NCBI GenBank assembly: GCA_965217015.1
Contig: OZ244224.1
Coordinates: forward strand, 1,054,001 to 1,118,000
Direction of reading: 5' to 3'
From: JAYQKL01 sp038142705
GTDB taxonomy: Bacteria; Pseudomonadota; Alphaproteobacteria; RS24
Length of the DNA stretch: 64,000 nt
Part shown: positions 52,917 through 61,794 of the stretch, piece by piece
How the letters are laid out: each line of letters begins with the position of its first letter
How positions within the stretch are numbered: position 1 is the stretch's first letter
Position numbers and translations under genes: made by a program
Notes under the pieces: generated by a model
What the model was told of the DNA's origin: nothing
Databases searched by the model: none
Seen by the model: only the letters and a program-made list of their open reading frames with translations

Positions 52917-53167
52917 AAATTACCATTTACACAACCCAAACCTGCCCCTTTTGCCATGCCGCCAAAGATTTGCTCGTTCAAAAAAAACAAAATTTTGATG
53001 AAATTGATGTCAGTGGTGACCCACAAGGGCGCGCCCGCATGACAGAGCGCGCAGACGGGCGCACATCAGTGCCGCAAATCTTTTTTGACGACACCCATAT
53101 TGGCGGCTGCGATGACCTTTATGACCTTGAGCGCAATGGCCAGCTTGATAAGCTTATCAATAGCTAA
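52913..53167 (+). CDS. grxC: Dithiol glutaredoxin
   Basis: An 84-residue class I glutaredoxin. Active site CPFC at residues 11-14, TSVPQIFFDDTHIGGCDDLYDL gives the cis-Pro and glutathione-binding GG region. Reduces disulfides with glutathione in the cytoplasm. The frame is open upstream to 52859, but ATG at 52913 matches the family start and overlaps the upstream stop. Confidence 0.94.
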   Translation: MKITIYTTQTCPFCHAAKDLLVQKKQNFDEIDVSGDPQGRARMTERADGRTSVPQIFFDDTHIGGCDDLYDLERNGQLDKLINS

Positions 53168-53183
53168 TAACGGCTAATAATTG

Positions 53184-54311
53184 TTAATTTTGAGGCAGTT
53201 CAATATTTTTGTTCAGCTGAATATTCAGCAATAAGCCAATACTGACCATAAATGTCACAATCGAGGTGCCGCCATAAGAGATAAACGGCAAGGGCACACC
53301 CACAACTGGCATAAGGCCAATAACCATCGCCACATTGATGAATAAATATAAAAAGATAGACAAAGACACCGCGCCTGCCACCAAGCGGCTGAATTTGCTC
53401 TTTGCCTCAAGTGATATTAAAAACCCGATAAGCAGCACACCTGTATAAAGCAACAATATCACCAGACACCCCACCAAACCCATTTCTTCGGCAATCATAG
53501 TGAAAATAAAATCGGTTTGTTTTTCAGGCAGAAAGTCAAGCTGGCTTTGTGTGCCTTTCATAAACCCCTTGCCCCATACACCGCCAGACCCGATGGCAAT
53601 TTTAGACTGAATAATATGATAGCCCGCACCCAACGGATCACGCTCAGGATTGAGGAATGTCAGCACGCGCAGTTTTTGATATTCCAGCATGCGTTGCCAA
53701 AAAAACATGCCGACAGGCACAAGACCTAATGCCCCCACCAAAAAATACCGCCAATTCACACCCGTCATAAATAAAATACCGCCGCCGACAATTGCGAATA
53801 AGACAGATGTGCCTAAATCAGGCTGGCGCATAATCATAAATCCGGGAACAATAATCAGCAAAACTGGCAGCAAAAGCCATATTGGACGCGAAGTATTTTC
53901 TGCGGGCAGGCGATGATAATAGCGCGCCAAAGCCAGAATAAGAGCAATCCGCATCGGTTCGGAGGGTTGCACATTCATGACTCCCAAATCAATCCAGCGC
54001 TGCGCCCCCATTTGCTTATTACCAAAAAACTCAACCCCCAACAGCGCGACAAGCCCCATGAAAAAGAAGAAATATGCCAATTGATACCAATATTTAATAT
54101 CAATAAGGGCGACCACAAACATCAGGGAAAAACCAAAAATCATGCGATACATTTGCGGCATGCCCCAGACATCAAACGCGCCTTGCGACACCGCATATAG
54201 CGCCATCAGACCTGCCCCGCACAGGCAGGCGACCAGAAAAATAAGCAACCAATTCAAGCCAATTAACTGCTGGCGCCAAGATTTTCTTTCCGTAAAAAAT
54301 AAATTACTCAT
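53184..54311 (-). CDS. rodA: Peptidoglycan glycosyltransferase RodA
   Basis: A 375-residue SEDS-family protein with ten membrane helices that polymerises lateral-wall glycan with PBP2. Motifs: WIDLGVMNVQPSEPMRIALILALARYY-type region (key QPSEP), RQPDLGTSVLF (catalytic Asp nearby), GAGYHIIQSKIAIGSGG and GVPLPFISYGGTSIVT. ATG at 54311 shares one base with the mrdA stop (TGATG) and has AGGAG seven bases upstream; GTG at 54314 is the alternative. Confidence 0.95.
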   Translation of the reverse strand: MSNLFFTERKSWRQQLIGLNWLLIFLVACLCGAGLMALYAVSQGAFDVWGMPQMYRMIFGFSLMFVVALIDIKYWYQLAYFFFFMGLVALLGVEFFGNKQMGAQRWIDLGVMNVQPSEPMRIALILALARYYHRLPAENTSRPIWLLLPVLLIIVPGFMIMRQPDLGTSVLFAIVGGGILFMTGVNWRYFLVGALGLVPVGMFFWQRMLEYQKLRVLTFLNPERDPLGAGYHIIQSKIAIGSGGVWGKGFMKGTQSQLDFLPEKQTDFIFTMIAEEMGLVGCLVILLLYTGVLLIGFLISLEAKSKFSRLVAGAVSLSIFLYLFINVAMVIGLMPVVGVPLPFISYGGTSIVTFMVSIGLLLNIQLNKNIELPQN

Positions 54312-56179
54312 CACACGGCTCCTGTTTCTAGCGCCGGTGATGGCGGAATATATACATCTTTAGATTGCGGGTCGCGCTCAAGTATTTGTTGCATAATATC
54401 GCGCGCGATTGGCGCTGCGGTCTTGGATCCACTCCCTCCATGCTCAACCACCACCGCGATTGCATATTTAGGGTTCTCAACCGGCGCAAAACCAACAAAC
54501 AAGGCATGGTCGCGCAAATGCCAGGGCAGGTCTTCATTTTTGACAATCCCCTCTTCGCGCTCGGCAGCACTGATGCGGCGCACCTGCACTGTCCCCGTTT
54601 TGCCAGCCATTTTTTGTCCATTCACATCTAAATCCGGCATGAAAGCTGTGCCATCAGCATCATGTGTAACGGCTCGCATCGCTGCATGAATAACACGCAG
54701 GTCTTTTGCATTCACACTGAGCGGTTCAAATTCAGGGGTATTTTTAACCTTCCCGCCCAAGGCGTAAACTAAATTAGGCGATACTTTTTTACGCCCATTA
54801 GCCAGCCTCGACACCATATGCACAAGCTGCAAGGGCGTGGCCAGCAAATAGCCTTGCCCAATACCTGTGATGAGTGTCTCGCCTTTTTGCCAAAGTGCAT
54901 CTAAATTGGCGCGTTTCCAATCACGCGATGGCACAATGCCGCTTTTCTCGCCAATCGTTTCAATATCCGTGCGCGCACCCAAACCAAATTCACGGGCAAT
55001 TTTTGCGATTGGTTCAATGCCAATCCGGCGTGCAAGTTCATAAAAATAAACATCGCAAGAATGTTTAATCGCATCATGCAGGTCAATATCGCCATGCCCC
55101 TCATCAAACCAACAATGGAATATATCCTGCCCATATTCATATTTTGCTGAACAGTTAATTTTCTCATCAACCGAGATGGCCCCCGTCTCCAGACCAGCTA
55201 AAGCGACCAGCATTTTGAAGGTTGAACCGGGCGGGTATTGCCCAGACACAGCTTTATTCAAAAGCGGTTTTCTGTCATCTGCGAGCAAGCTATCCCAATA
55301 TTTTTGCGAAATCCCGACATTAAAATCATTCGGATTATAAGAAGGTGTCGAGGCAAGCGCGAGAATATCACCAGAATGTATTTCCATCACGGCCACCGCG
55401 CCGCTTTTTTCTGCCATGCGTTGTGTGGCATATTTCTGTAGTTCAGAGTCAAGGGTCAGCACAATATCCGCCCCCGCGACGCCCGGATTACGGTCCAGTT
55501 CGCGCACCACGCGCCCAACATTATTGACCTCAACACGATGACTGCCCGGCTCCCCACGCAACTGATCGTCTAATTTATTTTCAATACCGTTTTTGCCTAC
55601 CTTAAACCCTTCCAGTTTCAGTAAAGGATCTTCATCATATAAATCCTCCCGCGTTGGCATGCCGACATAACCGACAATATGGGCAAATTCTGCCGCGAGC
55701 GGATAATAACGCCGCTCCCCTACCCGCGTTTCAATGCCCGGCAAATGTGGCAAATGCACATTGACCGCCGCGAATTCTTCCCATGTTAGATTTTCCGCGA
55801 CCATGAGGGGAATAAACTCTTTGGTGCGCGGAATATCGCGCAAAAGCTGACGGCGGCGACGGTCAGAAATACGCACCAAGCGTGCCAGTTTCGCAATGGT
55901 TTCATTCGGGTCCTGCGCATGTTCTGCCACCATCACGACCTGAAAATTGGGTCGGTTAATGGCAATTTCTTGCCCAAAACGGTCAAAAATCCGCCCCCGT
56001 GTTGGCGCCAATAAGCGAACATTGATGCGGTTTTCCTCAGCCCGCATGGTGTAGTCATGAGAGCGCGTCACCTGCAAGTAATATAACCGCCCCGCCAAAA
56101 GCGACATGAGGCCAATCTGGCTAACACCCATTAAAAGCGAGCGGCGGGTGATTTTCTGAATTTCTTCGTCACTTTGCAT
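54311..56179 (-). CDS. mrdA: Penicillin-binding protein 2
   Basis: A 622-residue class B transpeptidase for rod elongation. N-terminal membrane anchor, then RGRIFDRFGQEIA and pedestal domain, then the transpeptidase with PPGSTFKML (Ser near 319, Lys near 322), SCD at HSCDVYFYE, and AGKTGTVQV. The ATG at 56179 follows GGGGGG and starts one base after the mreD stop; a longer frame to 56227 overlaps mreD. Confidence 0.95.
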   Translation of the reverse strand: MQSDEEIQKITRRSLLMGVSQIGLMSLLAGRLYYLQVTRSHDYTMRAEENRINVRLLAPTRGRIFDRFGQEIAINRPNFQVVMVAEHAQDPNETIAKLARLVRISDRRRRQLLRDIPRTKEFIPLMVAENLTWEEFAAVNVHLPHLPGIETRVGERRYYPLAAEFAHIVGYVGMPTREDLYDEDPLLKLEGFKVGKNGIENKLDDQLRGEPGSHRVEVNNVGRVVRELDRNPGVAGADIVLTLDSELQKYATQRMAEKSGAVAVMEIHSGDILALASTPSYNPNDFNVGISQKYWDSLLADDRKPLLNKAVSGQYPPGSTFKMLVALAGLETGAISVDEKINCSAKYEYGQDIFHCWFDEGHGDIDLHDAIKHSCDVYFYELARRIGIEPIAKIAREFGLGARTDIETIGEKSGIVPSRDWKRANLDALWQKGETLITGIGQGYLLATPLQLVHMVSRLANGRKKVSPNLVYALGGKVKNTPEFEPLSVNAKDLRVIHAAMRAVTHDADGTAFMPDLDVNGQKMAGKTGTVQVRRISAAEREEGIVKNEDLPWHLRDHALFVGFAPVENPKYAIAVVVEHGGSGSKTAAPIARDIMQQILERDPQSKDVYIPPSPALETGAV

Positions 56180-56180
56180 A

Positions 56181-56732
56181 TCACCCCCCGATACCAATCC
56201 TAGAGAGACGCAGCTCAAGAAAATCAAGCAGCTTTGTCATGACAGGAAATACCGCCAATGTCGCGATATAGGGTATGAGAATAAGCGAAAAATTGAAATA
56301 AAAGTCATGCTGCAACGACACGCCCAGATAGATAAGGGCATAGGCCGCAAGCGCCACCAGCGCAAAGCTTATCCAATTTGTCATGAAACTACCCGCTGCC
56401 AAAATTGTTGATTGCGAGCGTGTATAAAGATGCATCAAAAGCAGCACACCGCCCCATAAGCCTAAAGGGGTTGCCATAAGCAAGTCTTGCATGAGCCCTA
56501 AACTAAAAATTTGCACATGGCCGAGCCTGTCCTCGCCCAGCACGGAGCAGAAGAAAATAATAATCAATAAAAAATTGGGCATGGCCGAAACGCCCCAAAG
56601 GCCAGGTAATTGCACAGATTGAAACAGCAAGAAAAGCAAGGCGATAATAAACAGAAATAAGCTGCCAGGTCGTGCGCTCTCGCGTTGATTTTGTAAAAAA
56701 TTGACCAACCCTGTGCCCGACTTAAACGCCAT
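56181..56732 (-). CDS. mreD: Rod shape-determining protein MreD
   Basis: A 183-residue membrane protein with five hydrophobic segments (FLFIIALLFLLFQSV; MPNFLLIIIFFCSVLG; ISFALVALAAYALIYLG among them), matching MreD. The ATG at 56732 with AAGG upstream is preferred over GTG at 56741, which would overlap mreC by eight bases. Part of mreB-mreC-mreD-mrdA-rodA. Confidence 0.88.
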   Translation of the reverse strand: MAFKSGTGLVNFLQNQRESARPGSLFLFIIALLFLLFQSVQLPGLWGVSAMPNFLLIIIFFCSVLGEDRLGHVQIFSLGLMQDLLMATPLGLWGGVLLLMHLYTRSQSTILAAGSFMTNWISFALVALAAYALIYLGVSLQHDFYFNFSLILIPYIATLAVFPVMTKLLDFLELRLSRIGIGG

Positions 56733-56733
56733 G

Positions 56734-57642
56734 TCACTCACCTTGCCTGTCAGTAAGAGAATTTGCTTGTGGCGCAGTTTTTAGAATAACAGGTTCATCT
56801 TGCGTGCTTTTGAGGGCGATATTTTGTTGCCCATGCAAAACACGCACCAGATTAAGATGGTCTAGCTTCTCAAATAGGATAACAGAAATCGACCCATTGC
56901 GCTCTAAACGAATTTTGCCAATCGGGGTGCCGCTTTGCACTTGCCCACCCAAACCAGACGCCATCACAATATCGCCATCACTCATATTTTGCGTTTCTGC
57001 ATTAAACAATATTTTTGGCACATCGCTATTATCGCCCGCCAAAATCGCGTTGACGCCTGCTGGCTCCACACGCACGGGAATACGACTATTCAAATCTGTG
57101 ACCAATAAAACCCGACTGGACAAAACACCAACCGACACGATGCGACCAACCAGCCCAAACTGACCAACCACTGTATCCCCTACTGTCACACCATTATTAT
57201 AACCCACATTAAGAACATAGGTTCTGACAAACGGCCCGCCTGGGTCAAACATGATTTCCGCGACAATGGATTTTTTCTGCGCCTCTGGCTGAACATTAAA
57301 TAACTCGCGATAGTCATCTATTTGGTGGCGCAACATCTCGTTTTCAATTTCAATTTGATGAAATTTATCCAGCTCTTTTTTTAACCGATTATTTTCCGAG
57401 CGCAGGCTTAAATAATTTTGGGCGAGTGCTAAAAAATCTTGTGTGAACACCACAGGCCGTGAAACAAGATACTTCACCGAGTAGCTCACATCTGTAAAAA
57501 CCTGATGTATAGATTGAAGCGCAGCAGGTTGATTGCGCGTGACAATATATAATAAAGCAGAAAGCACGAGGAGAATTATCAAGCGCCGTCGTGAAGACCC
57601 TTTTCTTCTTCCACCGCTTGTTCTAATCCCGCTTTTCACCAT
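56734..57642 (-). CDS. mreC: Rod shape-determining protein MreC
   Basis: A 302-residue bitopic protein: basic N-terminus, one membrane helix (LIILLVLSALLYIV), a coiled coil (LSLRSENNRLKKELDKFHQI) and the MreC beta domain (VGYNNGVTVGDTVVGQFGLVGRIVSVG; DNSDVPKILF). It links MreB filaments to periplasmic wall enzymes. Confidence 0.94.
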   Translation of the reverse strand: MVKSGIRTSGGRRKGSSRRRLIILLVLSALLYIVTRNQPAALQSIHQVFTDVSYSVKYLVSRPVVFTQDFLALAQNYLSLRSENNRLKKELDKFHQIEIENEMLRHQIDDYRELFNVQPEAQKKSIVAEIMFDPGGPFVRTYVLNVGYNNGVTVGDTVVGQFGLVGRIVSVGVLSSRVLLVTDLNSRIPVRVEPAGVNAILAGDNSDVPKILFNAETQNMSDGDIVMASGLGGQVQSGTPIGKIRLERNGSISVILFEKLDHLNLVRVLHGQQNIALKSTQDEPVILKTAPQANSLTDRQGE

Positions 57643-57657
57643 TCGCGCCCATCATTC

Positions 57658-58695
57658 TTAATACACAGATGACAGCACATGCTTCATGGTTTTAATATGT
57701 TCAAGCGCACGCCCCGTGCCAAGCGCGACACAAGACAAAGCCTCATCGGCAATGCTAACCGGTAAACCTGTTTCCTCGCGCAAAACTTTATCTAAATTTT
57801 TCAGCAAGGCGCCGCCACCAGTCAGCACAATCCCTTTATCGACAATATCTGCCGCCAGTTCAGGTGGCGTGGCTTCCAGAGCAACCTTGACCGCTTCGAC
57901 AATCGCACCCACAGGCTCTGCCAGACTTTCAGCAATTTCACGCTGACTAATCGTTACCTCACGCGGCACACCATTTGTGAGGTCCCGCCCTTTAATCTTC
58001 ATACTCATCTCGCCTGTATCTGGCACCGCCGCTGAACCGATTTCTTTTTTAATCCGTTCCGCGCTAGACTCGCCCAAAAGCAAATTATGATTACGGCGAA
58101 TATAGGCAATAATCGACTCGTCCATTTTATCTCCGCCCACACGCACAGAACGCGAATAAACAATCCCGCCCAGCGAAAGCACAGCCACTTCTGTCGTGCC
58201 ACCACCAATATCAACAATCATGGACCCAGTTGGCTCAGTGACTGGCAAGCCTGCCCCAATCGCGGCGGCCATGGGCTCTTCAATCAAATACACACGGCGC
58301 GCACCAGCCGATAAAGCAGATTCCTGAATGGCGCGTCTTTCCACAGCTGTCGCGCCAGATGGCACGCAAATCACCACCTGCGGATTGGCGAAAGTCCGGC
58401 GATTATGCACTTTGCGAATAAAATGCTTAATCATTTCCTCGGCCACATCAAAATCGGCAATAACGCCATCACGCATCGGGCGAATGGCTTGGATATTGCC
58501 CGGTGTACGCCCCAGCATCAGCTTGGCTTCATCGCCAACTGCCAACACCTGATTGCGCCCGTTATTATTAAAAATCGCAACCACAGATGGCTCATTTAAT
58601 ACAATGCCCCGCCCTTTGACATAAACCAAAGTATTTGCGGTTCCCAAATCAATGGCCATATCTGCCGAGAACATTCCGAGTAAACCGTCCAACAT
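57658..58695 (-). CDS. mreB: Actin-like rod shape protein MreB
   Basis: A 345-residue bacterial actin. Phosphate loops and motifs: DLGTANTLVYVKGRGIVLNEPSVV, VCVPSGATAVERRA, EEPMAAAIGAGLPV, VDIGGGTTEVAVLSLGG and LTGGGALLKNLD. It organises lateral wall synthesis. AAAGGGA box upstream. The leuA stop lies only 39 bases before its start with no terminator between. Confidence 0.96.
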   Translation of the reverse strand: MLDGLLGMFSADMAIDLGTANTLVYVKGRGIVLNEPSVVAIFNNNGRNQVLAVGDEAKLMLGRTPGNIQAIRPMRDGVIADFDVAEEMIKHFIRKVHNRRTFANPQVVICVPSGATAVERRAIQESALSAGARRVYLIEEPMAAAIGAGLPVTEPTGSMIVDIGGGTTEVAVLSLGGIVYSRSVRVGGDKMDESIIAYIRRNHNLLLGESSAERIKKEIGSAAVPDTGEMSMKIKGRDLTNGVPREVTISQREIAESLAEPVGAIVEAVKVALEATPPELAADIVDKGIVLTGGGALLKNLDKVLREETGLPVSIADEALSCVALGTGRALEHIKTMKHVLSSVY

Positions 58696-58734
58696 TTTTC
58701 AAATCCCTTTATCGTATTTTTAAATCGCGCAACG

Positions 58735-60321
58735 CTATATTCTTAAGGTTGCAATATCATCTGGCGCTTGACGCAATCGCTTAACCAGCAATTTGTTCAA
58801 GGCACTCACATAAGCCCGCGCCGATGCGACCATTGTATCCGTATCAACACCGCGCCCTGTGACTGTTTTTCCGTCCTCACTCAAACGCACACTTACTTCA
58901 GCCTGCGCATCAGTGCCTTGTGTGACCGCATGCACTTGGTACAATTTCAACCGCGCCTCGGTTGGGAACAAAGATTTAATGGCATTAAATGTGGCATCAA
59001 CTGGCCCATCGCCTGTGGTTTCGGCCTGTTTCATCTCGCCATCAATTTCCAGCTCCAAAATGGCTTTTTGCGGACCTTTTGAACCAGCATAAACCTGCAA
59101 AGAAACAACCTTGATGCGTTCATCGCGCCGCGCTTCAGCATCATCAACCAAAGCGGCAATATCCTCATCAAAGACCTGCTTTTTCTTATCTGCTAAATCC
59201 TTGAAGCGCGTGAACGCTTCTTGGAATTCATTATCGCCAAGCTGATAGCCCATTTCATTTATTTTTTCACGGAAAGCATGGCGGCCTGAATGTTTGCCCA
59301 TGACCAGTGACGATTGCGAAATGCCAACGGATTCCGGCAGCATAATCTCGTAAGTCTGGTTGTTTTTCAACATGCCGTCCTGATGAATACCACTTTCATG
59401 CGCAAACGCATTTTGCCCAACAATGGCTTTGTTATATTGCACAGGAAACGCGGTGACAGCCGAAACCAGTTTAGACGCTCGCGTCAAATGCGTGGTGTCA
59501 ATGCCAGTCCATTGCGGCATTAAATCATGACGCACATTTAACGCCATGACGATTTCTTCCAACGCCGCATTACCAGCCCGCTCGCCAAGCCCGTTAATTG
59601 TGCATTCAATCTGGCGCGCACCAGCCCGCACCCCTGCTAATGAATTGGCCACCGCCAAACCTAAATCATTATGACAATGGGTTGAAATAATGGCCTTATC
59701 AATATTGGGCACGCGATTGCGCAACATGGTGATAATTTCAATATATTCCTCTGGCAAAGTGTAACCGACTGTGTCTGGAATATTGACTGTGGTCGCCCCT
59801 GCTTTCACGGCGGTTTCAACAGCGCGACACAAAAAATCGCGATCCGTACGGGTCGCATCTTCAGGCGACCATTCCACATTATCTGTATATTGGCGCGCCC
59901 TATCGACACTAAAAGCAATAGCTTCTAAAACCTGCTCAGGCTCCATTTGCAATTTGTGCTTCATATGCACAGGGCTGGTTGAAATAAAAGTATGAATACG
60001 GCTGCTTTTGGCAGGCTTCAAGGCTTGCGCGGCGCGGTCAATATCTTTTTCGCCAGCTCGTGACAAACCGCAAACGGTTGCGTTTTTCATCAATTTAGCG
60101 ACTTCCTGCACCGCTTCAAAATCGCCATTTGAGGCAATCGGAAACCCGGCTTCAATCACATCAACGCCCATTTCATCGAGCATTTCAGCAATACGCAGTT
60201 TTTCATCTAATGTCATGGAAGCGCCGGGTGATTGCTCGCCATCGCGCAAAGTTGTATCGAAAATGATAACGCGATCCTCCGGCGCGCCCGTTTTCTGTGC
60301 ATTATGATTTGTGTCAGTCAT
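58735..60321 (-). CDS. leuA: 2-isopropylmalate synthase
   Basis: LeuA condenses 2-oxoisovalerate with acetyl-CoA, the first committed step to leucine. The 528-residue protein has FDTTLRDGEQSPGASM, STHCHNDLGLAVANSLAGVRAGA (HxH metal site), NGLGERAGNAALEE and a C-terminal LeuA regulatory domain that binds leucine. GAGG box upstream. A Leu-rich leader peptide and alternative stems precede it, so leucine probably controls it by attenuation. Confidence 0.96.
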   Translation of the reverse strand: MTDTNHNAQKTGAPEDRVIIFDTTLRDGEQSPGASMTLDEKLRIAEMLDEMGVDVIEAGFPIASNGDFEAVQEVAKLMKNATVCGLSRAGEKDIDRAAQALKPAKSSRIHTFISTSPVHMKHKLQMEPEQVLEAIAFSVDRARQYTDNVEWSPEDATRTDRDFLCRAVETAVKAGATTVNIPDTVGYTLPEEYIEIITMLRNRVPNIDKAIISTHCHNDLGLAVANSLAGVRAGARQIECTINGLGERAGNAALEEIVMALNVRHDLMPQWTGIDTTHLTRASKLVSAVTAFPVQYNKAIVGQNAFAHESGIHQDGMLKNNQTYEIMLPESVGISQSSLVMGKHSGRHAFREKINEMGYQLGDNEFQEAFTRFKDLADKKKQVFDEDIAALVDDAEARRDERIKVVSLQVYAGSKGPQKAILELEIDGEMKQAETTGDGPVDATFNAIKSLFPTEARLKLYQVHAVTQGTDAQAEVSVRLSEDGKTVTGRGVDTDTMVASARAYVSALNKLLVKRLRQAPDDIATLRI

Positions 60322-60362
60322 TTGTTTTTCCTCAGTATTGAAAGTGTTTCTTCTGCTTATTT

Positions 60363-60409
60363 AACCCCTGAGCGAGCCCATCGACATGTGTCGTTACCCC
60401 TCAGGGGTT
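60363..60409 (-). promoter_or_regulatory. leuA leader RNA: attenuator-type alternative stems
   Basis: A perfect ten-pair stem is possible between 60400-60409 and 60363-60372 (AACCCCTGAG with CTCAGGGGTT), enclosing a small CGAC/GTCG hairpin. The same 5' arm can instead fold locally as CCCC-TGA-GGGG (60397-60407). The 5' arm overlaps the leader-peptide stop, so a translating ribosome would mask it. No U-tract follows the long stem, so termination may need Rho or the control may act on leuA translation. Confidence 0.6.
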
Positions 60410-60469
60410 GGTTAGGAGGAGCAGTTTAGAATGCAACAGACCAGCACAGACCAGCCCCCGCGCACCCAT
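60401..60469 (-). CDS. leuL: leu leader peptide
   Basis: A 22-codon open frame, MGARGLVCAGLLHSKLLLL followed by TNP and stop. Seven of 22 residues are Leu, with four in a row (CTG CTC CTC CTA) at codons 16-19, placed 12 codons-width or less before the alternative stems. This is the layout of leucine attenuators known from proteobacterial leu operons. No strong Shine-Dalgarno is seen before the ATG, which is the main weakness. Confidence 0.75.
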   Translation of the reverse strand: MGARGLVCAGLLHSKLLLLTNP

Positions 60470-60503
60470 CTGAGACGCAGGCTGATGACCCTTTGTTTTT
60501 ATT

Positions 60504-60518
60504 GACGCTGGCAGCGTC
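60504..60518. promoter_or_regulatory. Operator-like palindrome in the leuA promoter region
   Basis: GACGCTG-G-CAGCGTC, a 15-base inverted repeat about 35 bases upstream of the leader-peptide start. It is flanked by TTGTTT (-35-like) and AATAAA (-10-like) on the minus strand, so a bound regulator could block or bend the promoter. T-runs are on the wrong side for a terminator on either strand. Confidence 0.55.
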
Positions 60519-60676
60519 CAAAAACAACACAGTGTCATGTCGGTTGTCACTTTCATTACCTTCTTGACTATCAAATTTAACTCTCATTTCTGTTTATCTG
60601 TCAGGGCATAAAATTGCAAGCAATTTCAATGGTGTTTACAGGGTTTGCCGTGAAGTAAAAATGTTTTTTGACAGCC
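60519..60676. other. Non-coding region between the lysR gene and the leuA promoter
   Basis: No gene seen. No obvious terminator for the LysR gene was found, so leuA could be reached by transcription from upstream as well as from its own promoter. Confidence 0.35.
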
Positions 60677-61615
60677 CTAAACACTGCCCAAAAGCTGTGG
60701 CTTCATGTGCTGCACATGGTCAATCACAAAATCCATTGCTTGGCGCACATGCGAGAGCTTGGCCAAATCTTTGCGCACCAAAAGCCATAACTCAAAACTT
60801 CCAACAACTTCCGGATCCAGCACGCGCTCTAAATGCGGGTTTTTATCACCCACCACACACGGCAGGGCGCTCAGCGCGGCGCCGTCTTCTATCAGGCGCG
60901 CGCGCAACGCCGCAGAAGATGAGCGCGCAATGACAGAGGCATTTTTTTCTGCCCGCGACAACCACCAAACTGGCCCGACAGGCGGCTCTTCTTCGGCAAA
61001 GCCAACCAAAGGACAATCCGATAAATCATTTTTTGCCACGGCTTTTTTATCAAACAAACCCGCGTCTCGGTTTTTAGCGGCATAGAGGCTGTAAGCCATA
61101 TCCCCAATTTTGCGCATCAACATATCGCCATCTGTTGGGCGCACAGCGCGAATGGTCATATCCACATCACGCAGGGGATTCATAATGCGCGGCGCCGCAG
61201 ATGACCCGCCCCAGCCGATAAATTGGTCCGATAAAACAGTCAACATCACGGCTGTATGCTGGCGATGAAACGCCGCAAGGCCAGTTGCCAGAACTTCGCT
61301 GCTTAACACTTCGCTTGCCGACAGCTTTACTAAGCCGCCACTGGCCTGCCCGCCTGCCTGAAAGTCGCGCTCTAAGGCCGAGAGATTTTGATCCACCGGA
61401 TCCAGCATATCGCGCAAGCGCACGCCGCTTTGTGTCAATTGATAGCCGGAACGCAACCGCTCAAATAAGCGCGTGTCGAGTGCCTCTTCCAAATGCGCAA
61501 TGCGGCGCAAAACAGTGGTTGTGTTCACCCGCAATTGCTTTGCCGCCGCCGACAGGCTCCCTGCGCCCGCCACCGCCAGAAAAAAGCGTAAATCGTCCCA
61601 ATCCATGTTTTTCAT
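60677..61615 (-). CDS. LysR-family transcriptional regulator
   Basis: A 312-residue LysR protein: N-terminal winged helix (MDWDDLRFFLAVAGAGSLSA, AAKQLRVNTTTVLRRIAHLE) and a C-terminal effector domain. The ATG at 61615 (or 61606) is set by the HTH start; an upstream frame to 61666 runs into the operator-like repeats. No Shine-Dalgarno is visible before either ATG. It lies between ilvC and leuA on the same strand, so a role in branched-chain amino acid control is possible but unproven; many LysR proteins control unrelated genes. Confidence 0.88.
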   Translation of the reverse strand: MKNMDWDDLRFFLAVAGAGSLSAAAKQLRVNTTTVLRRIAHLEEALDTRLFERLRSGYQLTQSGVRLRDMLDPVDQNLSALERDFQAGGQASGGLVKLSASEVLSSEVLATGLAAFHRQHTAVMLTVLSDQFIGWGGSSAAPRIMNPLRDVDMTIRAVRPTDGDMLMRKIGDMAYSLYAAKNRDAGLFDKKAVAKNDLSDCPLVGFAEEEPPVGPVWWLSRAEKNASVIARSSSAALRARLIEDGAALSALPCVVGDKNPHLERVLDPEVVGSFELWLLVRKDLAKLSHVRQAMDFVIDHVQHMKPQLLGSV

Positions 61616-61617
61616 AA

Positions 61618-61661
61618 TTGCAAATATATACTTGCAAAAACGATAAATTGCAAATCTGCAA
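61618..61661. promoter_or_regulatory. TTGCAA repeat cluster at the lysR start
   Basis: A near-perfect 20-base dyad TTGCAA-N8-TTGCAA (61618-61637), with further copies TTGCAA (61648-61653) and CTGCAA (61656-61661). The first copy ends three bases before the ATG at 61615. The dyad contains the T-N11-A pattern of LysR boxes, suggesting autoregulation. Confidence 0.55.
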
Positions 61662-61729
61662 ATCAATTATTGCGGATATGTAATTCATAAAATTACTAAT
61701 TTTCAGAAACTTAGCCATTTTCCATGCAA

Positions 61730-61767
61730 AAAGGGCCGCCCTTTGACGCATCAATGGGCAGCCCTTT
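61730..61767 (-). terminator. Intrinsic terminator after ilvC
   Basis: On the minus strand a 12-pair stem AAAGGGCTGCCC/GGGCGGCCCTTT (one G-U), extended by TTGA/TCAA around TGCG, ends in CCCTTTTT. Strong and 28 bases past the ilvC stop. Confidence 0.88.
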
Positions 61768-61794
61768 ATTGAGATATTAAGGACAAAAAGCGGG

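Noticed and set aside
60504..60518. Reading the leuA-upstream palindrome as a terminator for the lysR gene
   Set aside because: T-rich tracts precede the stem on both strands rather than follow it, so it is not an intrinsic terminator.
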